This document shows, piece by piece, positions 39,729-48,142 of a stretch of DNA of 64,000 nt (within the stretch, counting starts at the first letter, position 1; each line of letters starts with the position of its first letter). A program made the translations under genes and the position numbers. The DNA is from Sphingomonas sp. JC676 (lineage in GTDB: Bacteria > Pseudomonadota > Alphaproteobacteria > Sphingomonadales > Sphingomonadaceae): positions 390,674 through 454,673 of the forward strand of contig NZ_JACTGR010000005.1 in assembly GCF_014489075.1 (NCBI RefSeq), read 5' to 3'. The notes beneath the pieces are model-generated. The model did no database searches and was not told the origin of the DNA. It saw only the letters and a list, made by a program, of their open reading frames with translations.

Positions 39729-40952
39729 TCAGGCGGCGCGCTTGCTTGTTTCGGGGATCGCGCCGCCTTCGCGCAGGCTCTCGATGCTCTTGTCGTCGAA
39801 GCCGAGCTCGCGGAGGATTTCCTCGGTGTGCTCGCCGAGGCCCGGACCACGGTGCGCCGGCGCCTTGTCGACGCCGTGAACCTGGAAGGGACTGCTGATC
39901 GTCGACGTCAGTTTGCCCGCGCCCTCCAGCGAAACGACGATGTCATTCGCGGTTAGCTGCGGATCCTTGATCACGTCCTCCGGCCCGTGCACGGTGCCGA
40001 AGGTGATGTTGATCTTGCCAAGCAGATCGGCCCAGTAGGCCATCGGCTTCGCGGAGAAGACTTCCTCGAAAATCGCGGTGAGCACGGCCCTGTTTGCAGC
40101 GAGTTTTGCAGGATCGGTGAAGCGCGGGTCCGTCAACAGGTCGGGGCGGTCCATCGCCTTGACCAGGTCCGCCACCTTGTTGGTCTGGGCGACGAGGACG
40201 AACCAGACGCCATCGGAAGAACGATAGACGTTCGCCCCGGCATTTGCCGGATGGGCGCGGTCGTGCATCGCCGGCATCCTGGCGCCGGCCAGCGCGCCGC
40301 CGACCATGACGCTCGCCGACCACACGCCCGAGGCGAGCAGAGACGTCGTGACGTACGAGCCCTGGCCGGTGCGCTCGCGGCGGTAGAGCGCCGTCGCGAT
40401 CGCGGCATAGAGGCTGACCGCCGTGGCATTGTCTCCGCTGCCGCTGACCGGCCATGTCGGCGGCGCACCCTCGTCGCGCATCATCGAGAGCAGGCCGCTG
40501 CGCGCCCAAAAGGCGGTGAGGTCGAATCCCGGCAGATTGGCGTCCGGCCCGTTTTCGCCGAAACCGGTGAGATCCGCGTAGATCAGGCGTGGGTTCAACG
40601 CGGCGATATCGTCATATTCGAGGCCCAGATGCTTGCGCGCATGATGGGGCGTGTTGACGATGAACACGTCAGCCCACTCGACGAGCTCGATCACGACCTG
40701 TCGCGAACTCGGCGATTTGAGATCGAGCGTGAGGCCGCGCTTGTTGCGGTTGGACAGGTGCCACTGATAGGCCTCGTCGGCAATCGGCTCGATCGCCAAC
40801 TTGTTGCCGAGTCTCCAAAAGTCTCCTGCGGGTGGTTCGACCTTGATGACGTCTGCGCCGAAATCGGCCAGGATCACGGCGGCGCCGGGGCCGGCGATGA
40901 AGCTCGACAGATCGACGACCTTCAGTCCTGAAAAGATGTTCTCGTTCGTCAT
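39729..40952 (-). CDS. Class III (CaiB/BaiF-type) CoA-transferase
   Basis: A 407-residue CoA-transferase. The N-terminus shows VVDLSSFIAGPGAAVILADF, GADVIKVEPPAGDFWR and NRNKRGLTLDLKSPSSRQVV, the family signature. The catalytic aspartate is expected in VSGSGDNATAVSLYAAIATA. These enzymes move CoA from an acyl-CoA donor to a carboxylic acid, so this protein probably activates the substrate of the operon. Carnitine, oxalate and bile-acid examples exist, but the substrate cannot be told from sequence. Confidence 0.93.
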   Translation of the reverse strand: MTNENIFSGLKVVDLSSFIAGPGAAVILADFGADVIKVEPPAGDFWRLGNKLAIEPIADEAYQWHLSNRNKRGLTLDLKSPSSRQVVIELVEWADVFIVNTPHHARKHLGLEYDDIAALNPRLIYADLTGFGENGPDANLPGFDLTAFWARSGLLSMMRDEGAPPTWPVSGSGDNATAVSLYAAIATALYRRERTGQGSYVTTSLLASGVWSASVMVGGALAGARMPAMHDRAHPANAGANVYRSSDGVWFVLVAQTNKVADLVKAMDRPDLLTDPRFTDPAKLAANRAVLTAIFEEVFSAKPMAYWADLLGKINITFGTVHGPEDVIKDPQLTANDIVVSLEGAGKLTSTISSPFQVHGVDKAPAHRGPGLGEHTEEILRELGFDDKSIESLREGGAIPETSKRAA

Positions 40953-40987
40953 GGAATGTCTCCTGAATGTTCGGGTGGGCGCGTGCT

Positions 40988-41815
40988 TCAGCGCCCGCGA
41001 AACTGCGGTGCGCGCTTCTCGAGGAAGGCCGACGTGCCCTCCTTCTTGTCCTCGGTGCCGGCAGAGAGGCCGAAATAGGCGGCCTCGAGGGCGAGGCCTT
41101 CGGCCTGGTCGGCGTCCAGGCCCTTGTTCACGGCCTCGATCGCATATCGGACGGCGATCGGGGCATTGGCGCCGGTCTCGGCGAGGATTGCCTCGGCACG
41201 CGCAATCAGGTCCGCGGCGGGCACGACCTCGTTGACCAGGCCGATGCGATGGGCCTCCTCGGCGCCGATCATGCCACCGGTGAGGATGAGCTGCAGCGCG
41301 CGGCCCTTGCCCACCAGCCTGGGCAGCCGCTGGGTGCCGCCGCCGCCGGGGAGCAGGCCCAGCTTCACTTCGGGCTGGCCGAACCGCGCATGCTCGGCGG
41401 CGATGCGGATCGTGCAGGCCATCGCCGTTTCGCAGCCGCCGCCCAGCGCAAAGCCGTTGATCGCCGCAACGACCGGCTTGCCGAGATTCTCGATAAGATC
41501 GAGCACCCCCTGTCCAACGCGGCTCGATGCCTCCGCCTCGACCGCGGTGGCGCGCGACAACTCGTTGATGTCGGCGCCGGCAACGAACGCCTTGTCACCC
41601 GCCCCGGTGAGAATGACGCCGCGGATCGCGGCGTCATCCCGTGCGTCTTCAAAGGCCGCGCGAAGATCGGACCAGGTGGCCCCGTTGAGCGCGTTGAGCA
41701 CTTTCGGACGATTGACCGTCACATAGGCGATCGCGCCCTTCTTCTCGTAGATCAGATTCTCGAGGGCGAGAGGACGAGCGTCCCCGGCCCGCGGTGGAAC
41801 CGCAAGCGTAGCCAT
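40988..41815 (-). CDS. Enoyl-CoA hydratase (copy 2)
   Basis: A 275-residue crotonase of the classical hydratase type. It has AGDKAFVAGADINELSRATA (oxyanion hole), AINGFALGGGCETAMACTIR, RFGQPEVKLGLLPGGGGTQR and LPRLVGKGRALQLILTGGMI. The acidic PEV segment supports true hydration of an enoyl-CoA. CAGGAGACA precedes the ATG. It is placed between the dehydrogenase and the CoA-transferase. Confidence 0.93.
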   Translation of the reverse strand: MATLAVPPRAGDARPLALENLIYEKKGAIAYVTVNRPKVLNALNGATWSDLRAAFEDARDDAAIRGVILTGAGDKAFVAGADINELSRATAVEAEASSRVGQGVLDLIENLGKPVVAAINGFALGGGCETAMACTIRIAAEHARFGQPEVKLGLLPGGGGTQRLPRLVGKGRALQLILTGGMIGAEEAHRIGLVNEVVPAADLIARAEAILAETGANAPIAVRYAIEAVNKGLDADQAEGLALEAAYFGLSAGTEDKKEGTSAFLEKRAPQFRGR

Positions 41816-41852
41816 GTCTTGTCTCCTGTGTCAGTTCGAGCTGGGCGGGCCC

Positions 41853-43052
41853 TCAGACGAAGGCGCTAAACCCGGTGACGGCCTTGCCGATGATCAGATT
41901 CTGCATCTGGAAGGTGCCCTCATAGGAGTAGAGCGCCTCCGCATCGGAGAAGAGCCGGCCGATGCTGTTGTCGACGATGATGCCGTTCGCGCCGTGCAGC
42001 TCGCGCGCCCAGGCGACAGTCTCGCGCATCCGCTGGGTGGTGAACGCCTTGGCCAGCGAGGCGAGCTGGTCCGTGAGCTTGCCGGATTCCTCGAGCTCGG
42101 CGAGCCGGTACATCATCGACTGGCAGGCCGTGAGATTCCCGAGCATCTTCGCGAGCAGGTCCTGCATCATCTGGAACGCGCCGATCGGCTTGCCGAACTG
42201 CAGGCGCTGCTGCGCATATTTGACCGCCAGTTCATAGGCGCCCATCTGTACGCCGGTGGCCATCCAGGCGACGCCGGAGCGGGTCTCGCGCAGCACGAAC
42301 GCGGTGTCGCGGAACGAATTTGCCTTCTGGAGGCGGTTGGCCTCCGGAACCCGGCAATCGGTCATGGTGATGTGGCCGTTCTGGACGACCTTCAGCGCCA
42401 TCTTGTTCTCGATCTTCTCGACCACGAAGCCGGGTGTCGTCTTGTTCTCGACGATGAAGCCCTTGACCTGATTGTCGTCGAGGTCGCGCGCCCAGACGAT
42501 CGAGATGTCGCACCAGGTGGCGTTGCCGATCCACTTCTTCTCGCCGTTCAGGATCCAGCTGTCGCCGTCGCGCTTCGCGGTGGTGGTGAGGCCGCCACCG
42601 GTGCCGGAGCCCACCAGCGGCTCGGTGAGGGCGAAGCAGCCGATCTTCTCGAACCGCTCCATCGCCGGTAGCCATTTCTGCTTCTGCTCCTCGGAGCCGA
42701 GCAAAGCGATCGAGCCCATGGAAAGGCCGGTATGGACGCCGTAGAAGGTCGCGAAGGAGGGGTCGATCCGAGTCATCTCCATGATCATCAGGCCGGTGAG
42801 CATCGGGCTCCCGCCGCGGCCGATGCCAAGGTGGCCGGTGCCGAGCGCTTTCAGGGGCTCGATCAGCTCGAAGGGGAAGGCATCCCTGACCCAATAGTCG
42901 TTGATGATCGGCGCGACCTTTTCGTCCATGAAGGCGCGCACCTTCTGGAGGATCGCCAGTTCCTCGGCGTTCAGGGTCTGCTCGATGCCGTAGAAATCAC
43001 CGTTGGGCGCCGGCAAGGGCTTTGGTGCTGAAGGTTTGATTGCGGTGGCCAT
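41853..43052 (-). CDS. Acyl-CoA dehydrogenase (glutaryl-CoA dehydrogenase-like)
   Basis: A 399-residue FAD enzyme that introduces the alpha-beta double bond in an acyl-CoA. Landmarks are FATFYGVHTGLSMGSIALLG, CFALTEPLVGSGTGGGLTTT (FAD-binding signature), the ETRSGVAWMATGVQMGAYEL helix and the C-terminal ALYSYEGTFQMQNLIIGKAV. The glutamate in YEGT lies where the catalytic base of glutaryl-CoA dehydrogenase lies, and the whole C-terminus is of that subgroup. Because the substrate is unknown, glutaryl-CoA is only one option. It is the first catabolic gene of the operon. Confidence 0.92.
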   Translation of the reverse strand: MATAIKPSAPKPLPAPNGDFYGIEQTLNAEELAILQKVRAFMDEKVAPIINDYWVRDAFPFELIEPLKALGTGHLGIGRGGSPMLTGLMIMEMTRIDPSFATFYGVHTGLSMGSIALLGSEEQKQKWLPAMERFEKIGCFALTEPLVGSGTGGGLTTTAKRDGDSWILNGEKKWIGNATWCDISIVWARDLDDNQVKGFIVENKTTPGFVVEKIENKMALKVVQNGHITMTDCRVPEANRLQKANSFRDTAFVLRETRSGVAWMATGVQMGAYELAVKYAQQRLQFGKPIGAFQMMQDLLAKMLGNLTACQSMMYRLAELEESGKLTDQLASLAKAFTTQRMRETVAWARELHGANGIIVDNSIGRLFSDAEALYSYEGTFQMQNLIIGKAVTGFSAFV

Positions 43053-43162
43053 GTCAGTGTCCTTTCGTTGTGCCGCGACGGGGGCGGTCTTCAAAATTTG
43101 AGGTGGAAAATGCGTGCCGGTAGACCGCGGCGCCGGGAGGAAGCCTCCCGGGCGATGAAAGG

Positions 43163-43624
43163 TCAGGCCGCCACCGCGGCATCGGCGAGCGAGACAGTCA
43201 CGTCGGCGCCCCGATCGAGGAGCAGGTGTACAGGGCAGCGCTGCGCGATCCTGAGCAGTCCTTCGCGCTGCTCTTCGGTCACGTCGCCGAGCTCGATGAC
43301 GCGATCGAAGCGGTCGCGCGCTCCCGCCGAACCCTTGCTGTGCGTCACGTGGACGCGGAGGCGATCGAGGGTCCAGCCCTTGCGCTGGGCATAGAGCTTC
43401 ATCGTCATCAGCGTGCAGGCGCCGAGGGCAGCACGGAGCAGGTCGAAGGGATTGGGGCCGGTGGCGAGCCCGCCATAGTCGATGGGTTCGTCCATCAGGA
43501 AGCTGTGGCCGCCGGTGCGGACACGGACCTGATAGAGGCCTTCCCCCGTCGCCTCGGCGACCGCGGTTTCGCCGGCCGTCTGCGCAGATGCCGGCGCTGG
43601 CTCCTCGTGCAAGGTTCTGATCAT
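43163..43624 (-). CDS. OsmC-family protein
   Basis: A 153-residue protein of the OsmC/Ohr fold. The two cysteines used for peroxide reduction are in GACTLMTMKLYAQRKGW and IAQRCPVHLLLD. It shows DYGGLATGPNPFDLLRAALG, the typical central motif. The ATG at 43624 has GAGGAG upstream. It lies 110 bp upstream of the acyl-CoA dehydrogenase and 47 bp downstream of the Ohr-type gene. Confidence 0.88.
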   Translation of the reverse strand: MIRTLHEEPAPASAQTAGETAVAEATGEGLYQVRVRTGGHSFLMDEPIDYGGLATGPNPFDLLRAALGACTLMTMKLYAQRKGWTLDRLRVHVTHSKGSAGARDRFDRVIELGDVTEEQREGLLRIAQRCPVHLLLDRGADVTVSLADAAVAA

Positions 43625-43671
43625 GTCGGTCTCCTCTTCGGACGGAAGCGACATCCGCTGTGCCGAAGGCA

Positions 43672-44088
43672 TCAGCAGCGCAGCGCGACGCTGGCTTCGA
43701 TCCCGCCACGGGTCATCTTGGAATAAGGGCAGGTCTCGTGGGCGCGCGCGATCAGGCGATTGGCGACCTCGCCGGCGACGCCCGGAATGGTGACCTCAAG
43801 CCGCGCCGTAAGGAAATAGCCCTCAGCCTCGCCGTAGCGCAGCTCGACGCTGGCATCGACGGCAGTCTCGGCCGGCAGCACGATGCCGATCTCCCTCGCG
43901 GCGAGCCCGAGGGCGCCTTCGAAGCAAGCAGACCAGCCGGCGGCGAACAGCTGTTCCGGGTTCGTCCCGGGGCGGCCGGCGCCGGGGGTGGATAGCTTGA
44001 TATCGAGCTGATCGTCCGAGCTTCGTGCCGCGCCTTCGCGGCCGCCAATGGTGTGGACGTTCGCAGTATACAGTGTCGTGGTGCTCAT
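43672..44088 (-). CDS. Organic hydroperoxide resistance protein (Ohr type)
   Basis: A 138-residue Ohr-like peroxidase. It starts TTTLYTANVHTIGGREGAAR and has the reactive cysteine in QLFAAGWSACFEGALGLAA and the resolving cysteine in AHETCPYSKMTRGGIE, the Ohr pattern. Ohr enzymes reduce organic and fatty-acid hydroperoxides with lipoyl partners. GAGGAG precedes the ATG. No OhrR-type repressor lies next to it. Being the first gene of the block, it may share its promoter with the catabolic genes. Confidence 0.9.
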   Translation of the reverse strand: MSTTTLYTANVHTIGGREGAARSSDDQLDIKLSTPGAGRPGTNPEQLFAAGWSACFEGALGLAAREIGIVLPAETAVDASVELRYGEAEGYFLTARLEVTIPGVAGEVANRLIARAHETCPYSKMTRGGIEASVALRC

Positions 44089-44286
44089 CTTCGTGACTCC
44101 TCATCGATCCGCGAGGCATCACGCTCCGGCGGCATCTGGCGATGCGGAGGCATTTGGGCGCGCGGATTCTGCACAGCAGCCCTGCAAAATGATAACCAGC
44201 CTCTCGGAAAAGCTGATGGGCCGCTGCGCGGCGGACGGGCGCAACTTGGTCAAGAAGGACGTGGGCTGAGCGCTAAACGCGTCGGC

Positions 44287-45357
44287 CTATAGCGCCGTCA
44301 GCGCGACGTCCTTCATGCCGCGCCATACGCGCAGCGCCTGGGCGGTCTCGAACACATCGTGCACTCGGATCAGCTGCGCGCCCAGCTCCGCGCCCTTCAG
44401 CGCCAGCGCGATCGATCCGCCCAACCGTGCCTCCGCCGGCGCCTCGTTCGACAGCGCCCCGATCATCCGCTTGCGGCTCGCGCCAAGCACGACGGCGCAG
44501 CCGATGCCGTGGAACAGCGCCAGTCCGTTGAGCAGCGCCAGATTCTCTTGCAGTGACTTGCCGAAGCCGATGCCCGGATCGATCAGGATCTTCGAACGAT
44601 CGACGCCCGCCGCCGCGACCTCCTCGACCCTTTTCTCCAGCCAGTCATAGACTTCGGTCAGCACGTCGCCATAGCCGTCGCCGCCATGCCCGCCTTTGTC
44701 GGGATCGGGCGAATGCATCAGCACCACCGGACAGCCTGCCTTGGCCACCACCTCCGTGGCGCGCGCATCCCACAGCAAGGCCGCGACGTCGTTCACGACA
44801 TGCGCGCCAGCGGCCAGCGCCGCCTCCATCACCGCTGCCTTGCGCGTGTCGATCGAGACCGCCGCGCCGCTGCGCGCCAGTCGCTCGATCACCGGCACCA
44901 CGCGCTCGATCTCGTCGCCTTCCCACACTTCCGCGGCGCCCGGTCGCGTCGATTCGCCGCCGACATCGACGATCGCCGCGCCGGCAATGCCCATGTCGAC
45001 CCCCGCTTGAGCAGCACCCGCAGGATCGTCGGCATGCCGCCCCCCATCCGAGAAGCTGTCGGGAGTCAAATTGAGGATGCCCATCACCAGCGGCTGATCG
45101 AGCCGCAGCACGCGCTCCCCCAGCCTAAGCGGCGCGCGCGGCGCGGAGAGGCGCTCGATCAGCGGCGCCAGCGACGCGTCGGCAGCGGCTTCGGCCACCG
45201 AGAGCGTGCGGCGTGAGATGCGCTTGCCACCCTCGACCTCGATCAGCTCATAGCCCGAGAACCAGCCAAGCCCCCCCGCCAGCCGCGCGACCTCGCCGTC
45301 GCGGCCCACCGGCGTGTCGACGAACTGGACCGGACGGAGATAGGTTTTGACGGGCAT
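44287..45357 (-). CDS. folP: Dihydropteroate synthase
   Basis: A 356-residue enzyme that joins p-aminobenzoate to the pterin pyrophosphate in folate synthesis. Conserved loops are GILNLTPDSFSDGGRH, IVDVGGESTRPGA, SIDTRKAAVMEAAL, VNDVAAL, ILIDPGIGFGKSLQEN, LGASRKRMIG and IRVHDV. About 85 residues precede the catalytic barrel, an extension seen in several alphaproteobacteria. It is the target of sulfonamides; no unusual change in the binding loops was noticed. It lies downstream of ccrM across a MITE-like element. Confidence 0.95.
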   Translation of the reverse strand: MPVKTYLRPVQFVDTPVGRDGEVARLAGGLGWFSGYELIEVEGGKRISRRTLSVAEAAADASLAPLIERLSAPRAPLRLGERVLRLDQPLVMGILNLTPDSFSDGGRHADDPAGAAQAGVDMGIAGAAIVDVGGESTRPGAAEVWEGDEIERVVPVIERLARSGAAVSIDTRKAAVMEAALAAGAHVVNDVAALLWDARATEVVAKAGCPVVLMHSPDPDKGGHGGDGYGDVLTEVYDWLEKRVEEVAAAGVDRSKILIDPGIGFGKSLQENLALLNGLALFHGIGCAVVLGASRKRMIGALSNEAPAEARLGGSIALALKGAELGAQLIRVHDVFETAQALRVWRGMKDVALTAL

Positions 45358-45374
45358 GGCGCCCCTAATGGATC

Positions 45375-45560
45375 AGGGTCCGCACTCAATACCAGAGGCG
45401 ATCGTGACGGAGCGGATTTTGTCGGCTGACGAGGAGTCAGGAGGAAGCGATGCTGAAGCATCGTGACCGACGAAGCGACGCTGTCAGGCGGCAACGAAGC
45501 GGTCGCCCGGAGAGCAGCACCGGACGATCACGACCGCCTCTGGTATTGAGTGCGGACCCT
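45375..45560. repeat. MITE-like 186 bp element with long terminal inverted repeats
   Basis: A 26 bp sequence at 45375-45400 (starting agggtccgcactcaatac) recurs as its exact reverse complement at 45535-45560. With one mismatch, pairing continues for about seven more bases on each side. The 120 bp inside is rich in gaagcg motifs and holds a small hairpin (gatgct-ga-agcatc, about 45447-45460). It codes for nothing. The size, long inverted ends and intergenic position fit a non-autonomous mobile element; it would fold as a large RNA hairpin when read through. The ccrM stop codon touches the right end. Confidence 0.75.
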
Positions 45561-46687
45561 TAGGGCTGGGTCGCCAGCAAATAGGTCTGGCGGAGAACGT
45601 CGATTGGCTTCAGCTCGCCCTTGGCCTCATAGTGCCAATAGGTCCAGCCGTTGCACGACGGCGCATTCTGCAGCGTCGCGCCGAGCTTGTGGATCGAGCC
45701 GCTCGCATCGCCGCAGCGCAGCGATCCGTCCGCACCCACCACAGCCATGTGCCGCCTTTTGGCATCGGTCAGCACCGCGCCGGGCATGAGGAAGCCATTC
45801 TCGATCAGCGTGCCGAACGCCACGCGCGGCGCCGCCTTGGGCGCCTGCATCGTCTTCAGCGCCGATTCGTCGAGCGGCAGCGCCGCCTCGATCCGTTCGA
45901 TCGCCGCCGCGCAGTAATTGGCCTCGCGCTCGATGCCGATCCAGCGCCGGCCCAGCCGCTTGGCCACCGCGCCGGTCGTCCCGGTTCCGAAGAAGGGATC
46001 GAGCACTACATCGCCCGGCTTGGTGCAGGCGAGCAGCACGCGATAGAGCAAAGCCTCCGGCTTCTGGGTCGGGTGGACCTTCACGCCATCGCGCTTCAGA
46101 CGCTCGGGCCCGCCGCAGATCGGAAATTCCCAGTCCGAACGCATCTGGAGCTCGTCGTTGAGCGTCTTCATGCTGCGATAGTTGAAGGTGTAGCGCGCCT
46201 TCTCCCCGGTCGACGCCCAGATCAACGTCTCGTGCGCGTTGGTGAAGCGCGTGCCCTTGAAATTGGGCATCGGATTGGCCTTGCGCCAGATGATGTCGTT
46301 CAGGATCCAGAAGCCCAGGTCCTGGATCGCCGAGCCCACCTTGAAGATGTTGTGATAGCTGCCGATCACCCAGATCGTGCCGTCGTCCTTCAGGATGCGG
46401 CGCGCCTCGGTCAGCCATTCGCGGGTGAACTTGTCATAGATCGCCAGGCTGTCGAACTTGTCCCAGTCGTCGGTCACCGCGTCGACATGGCTGCCGTCGG
46501 GCCGCGCCAGGTCGCCGCCGAGCTGGAGGTTGTAGGGCGGATCGGCGAAGATCATGTCGACCGACTTGGCGGGCAGCGATTTCATCGCCGCCACGCAATC
46601 GCTCATCAGAATCGAATCGAGCGGCAGTTCGGCCTGCTCCACCAGAGCAAGCGCCTTGCGCCGACCAACTTTTTCCAGAACCCCCAT
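45560..46687 (-). CDS. ccrM: Cell-cycle DNA adenine methyltransferase (GANTC)
   Basis: A 375-residue beta-class adenine methyltransferase. The catalytic DPPY motif is in MIFADPPYNLQLGGDLARPD near residue 45, the AdoMet motif in VVLDPFFGTGTTGAVAKRLG, and the C-terminal 90 residues (RVAFGTLIENGFLMPGAVLT, NGWTYWHYEAKGELKPIDVL) are the extra domain needed by CcrM for recognition. The enzyme methylates GANTC after replication and couples gene expression to the cell cycle. Its upstream region is unusually rich in GANTC and has a perfect DnaA box, which suggests methylation- and DnaA-dependent control. Confidence 0.96.
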   Translation of the reverse strand: MGVLEKVGRRKALALVEQAELPLDSILMSDCVAAMKSLPAKSVDMIFADPPYNLQLGGDLARPDGSHVDAVTDDWDKFDSLAIYDKFTREWLTEARRILKDDGTIWVIGSYHNIFKVGSAIQDLGFWILNDIIWRKANPMPNFKGTRFTNAHETLIWASTGEKARYTFNYRSMKTLNDELQMRSDWEFPICGGPERLKRDGVKVHPTQKPEALLYRVLLACTKPGDVVLDPFFGTGTTGAVAKRLGRRWIGIEREANYCAAAIERIEAALPLDESALKTMQAPKAAPRVAFGTLIENGFLMPGAVLTDAKRRHMAVVGADGSLRCGDASGSIHKLGATLQNAPSCNGWTYWHYEAKGELKPIDVLRQTYLLATQP

Positions 46688-46752
46688 TCGAACCGCTCCC
46701 TTGCCGGACGCGCGTCTTCAGGCAGGCCGGAGTCCGCCGTCAAGCAAACATT

Positions 46753-46784
46753 GGTTAACGAAAATGGATGCTAAATCGTTAACC
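46753..46784. promoter_or_regulatory. Inverted repeat with TTAA cores upstream of ccrM
   Basis: ggttaacga (46753-46761) and tcgttaacc (46776-46784) form a perfect 9 bp inverted repeat with a 14-base AT-rich spacer, 66 bp upstream of the ccrM start. The TTAAC cores recall CtrA half-sites, but the spacing is not the classical seven bases. Confidence 0.55.
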
Positions 46785-46827
46785 AGCCGGAACATTTCGG
46801 CACCCGCCCAGATGTTGAGTCAAGAAG

Positions 46828-46836
46828 TTATCCACA
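46828..46836 (+). promoter_or_regulatory. DnaA box
   Basis: ttatccaca matches the consensus DnaA box exactly and lies in the middle of the GANTC cluster. Confidence 0.65.
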
Positions 46837-46939
46837 GGCGCAATCGCTGGTGGGTGTGGCCCGAAAGACTCACCTCCGGGATTCGACTCATGCTTAGGAT
46901 AAGAACATAATGGGAACATTATCCGAGTCGGAGGTTTCC

Positions 46940-47479
46940 ATGCAACATTGTCATCGCCTGTTCTTCGCCCTCAAGCCCTCGCAGATCGAGGCGAATCTGA
47001 CCGGCCTGATCCGCGACGCGGCCGCGCCCGAACTGGATCCCGTAGCCAATGCCCGATTGCACCTAACGCTCGGAATAACCGCCGATTATGCGGCCTATCC
47101 GCAGGATGTCGCACAGCGATTGACGACCATCGGCGAGCATCTTGCCGGCAATCCGTTCACCCTCTCGTTCGATCGGATGTCGGGAAGCGAGCGCTCGATC
47201 GCGCTACGCCCCAACAAGCGGCCGCCGGCGCTTTCGGCGATCCAGAAACAGATCGACGACCAGCTCCGCTATTGGAACCTCATGCGGACCGGCTGGAGCT
47301 TCAATCCGCACGCGACGCTCGGCTATCGCGCCGGGCTCTCGTTCCTGAGGCCGATCACGCCGCTCGCCTGGGATATTGGCGACGTCGTACTCATCCACAG
47401 CGTGGTCGGCGCGACGCGACACGTAGAGCTGGGCCGCTGGCCGCTCGTGCGCCGCCAGTTCGACCTCTTTTCGTTCTAG
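46940..47479 (+). CDS. thpR: RNA 2',3'-cyclic phosphodiesterase / LigT family
   Basis: A 179-residue protein of the two-histidine phosphoesterase fold. The two HxT motifs are in ARLHLTLGITADY and NPHATLGYRAGL. Members hydrolyse or ligate 2',3'-cyclic or 2'-5' RNA ends. The ATG at 46940 is chosen because GGAGG lies six bases upstream; a longer frame to 46910 lacks a site. Its 3' end overlaps the convergent next gene by 4 bp. Divergent from ccrM across the GANTC-rich region. Confidence 0.88.
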   Translation: MQHCHRLFFALKPSQIEANLTGLIRDAAAPELDPVANARLHLTLGITADYAAYPQDVAQRLTTIGEHLAGNPFTLSFDRMSGSERSIALRPNKRPPALSAIQKQIDDQLRYWNLMRTGWSFNPHATLGYRAGLSFLRPITPLAWDIGDVVLIHSVVGATRHVELGRWPLVRRQFDLFSF

Positions 47480-48039
47480 CCGATCGCGATCGCCTCGCCG
47501 CCCAGCGCCACGCATGCTGCAAGGCGCGCCCGCGCCTCGGTGCGGAAGCCGAGTTCGTACAAAGCCTGCGCCTCGCGTCCGAACAGTTCGAGGTCCTCGG
47601 GAAACCGGACATGGCCGGCGGCACATAGCGCCAGGCGTGCCTCGACCTGGGGCAGCGACGCCCGGATGGCATGGTCCAGCTCGGCGCGGTCATAGTCGGT
47701 GCCCAGCGCATCAGAGGGCAATTCCGATTCGAGTGCGCGCTCACGCCATGGCGCGATGTCGCCCAGATCGACGATGGGATTGGTCAGGATCGGATCGCGC
47801 AGCGTCTCGAGGAACGCCAGGTGCAGCGGATGCCGCAGATCGCTCAGATCGTCGTCACCCAGGTGAAACTGGATCAGGTCGGCGCCCCGTCTTTCGGCGA
47901 AGCGGACCATGGCCGCCATCTCATGGAAATTGTCCTGCCCGATGCCAGTACCGTTCAGCAGGCCCGCAAGTATCAGACCGTCGACATGCGGCAATTCCAC
48001 AGCGCCGATAAAGCCCTGCCCCGCACCCAGATACGACAT
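47476..48039 (-). CDS. Protein of unknown function
   Basis: A 187-residue soluble protein without recognised motif. It has hydrophobic and acidic stretches (LPHVDGLILAGLLNGTGIGQ, RGADLIQFHLGDDDLSDLRH) and a helical alanine-rich C-terminus (ELGFRTEARARLAACVALGG) like a TPR-type helix pair. AGGACAGGGG precedes the ATG. It stands between convergent thpR and co-oriented era, about 100 bp after era. Confidence 0.7.
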   Translation of the reverse strand: MSYLGAGQGFIGAVELPHVDGLILAGLLNGTGIGQDNFHEMAAMVRFAERRGADLIQFHLGDDDLSDLRHPLHLAFLETLRDPILTNPIVDLGDIAPWRERALESELPSDALGTDYDRAELDHAIRASLPQVEARLALCAAGHVRFPEDLELFGREAQALYELGFRTEARARLAACVALGGEAIAIG

Positions 48040-48142
48040 ATCGAGACGCCCCCTGTCCTTTCCCGTATTTTAGAGGTCAGGCGGCAACGAAAGGTTAATC
48101 GACGGGAAATTCTTGCGGCACGACGTCAGGACGCCCGCCGCG

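Larger units (their letters stand above)
46730..46929. promoter_or_regulatory. Cluster of GANTC methylation sites upstream of ccrM
   Basis: GANTC occurs at 46730, 46817, 46867, 46880, 46885 and 46925 (start positions), six sites in 200 bp where less than one is expected by chance. They lie between divergent ccrM and thpR. Hemimethylation-sensitive promoters in alphaproteobacteria carry such sites. Confidence 0.7.
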
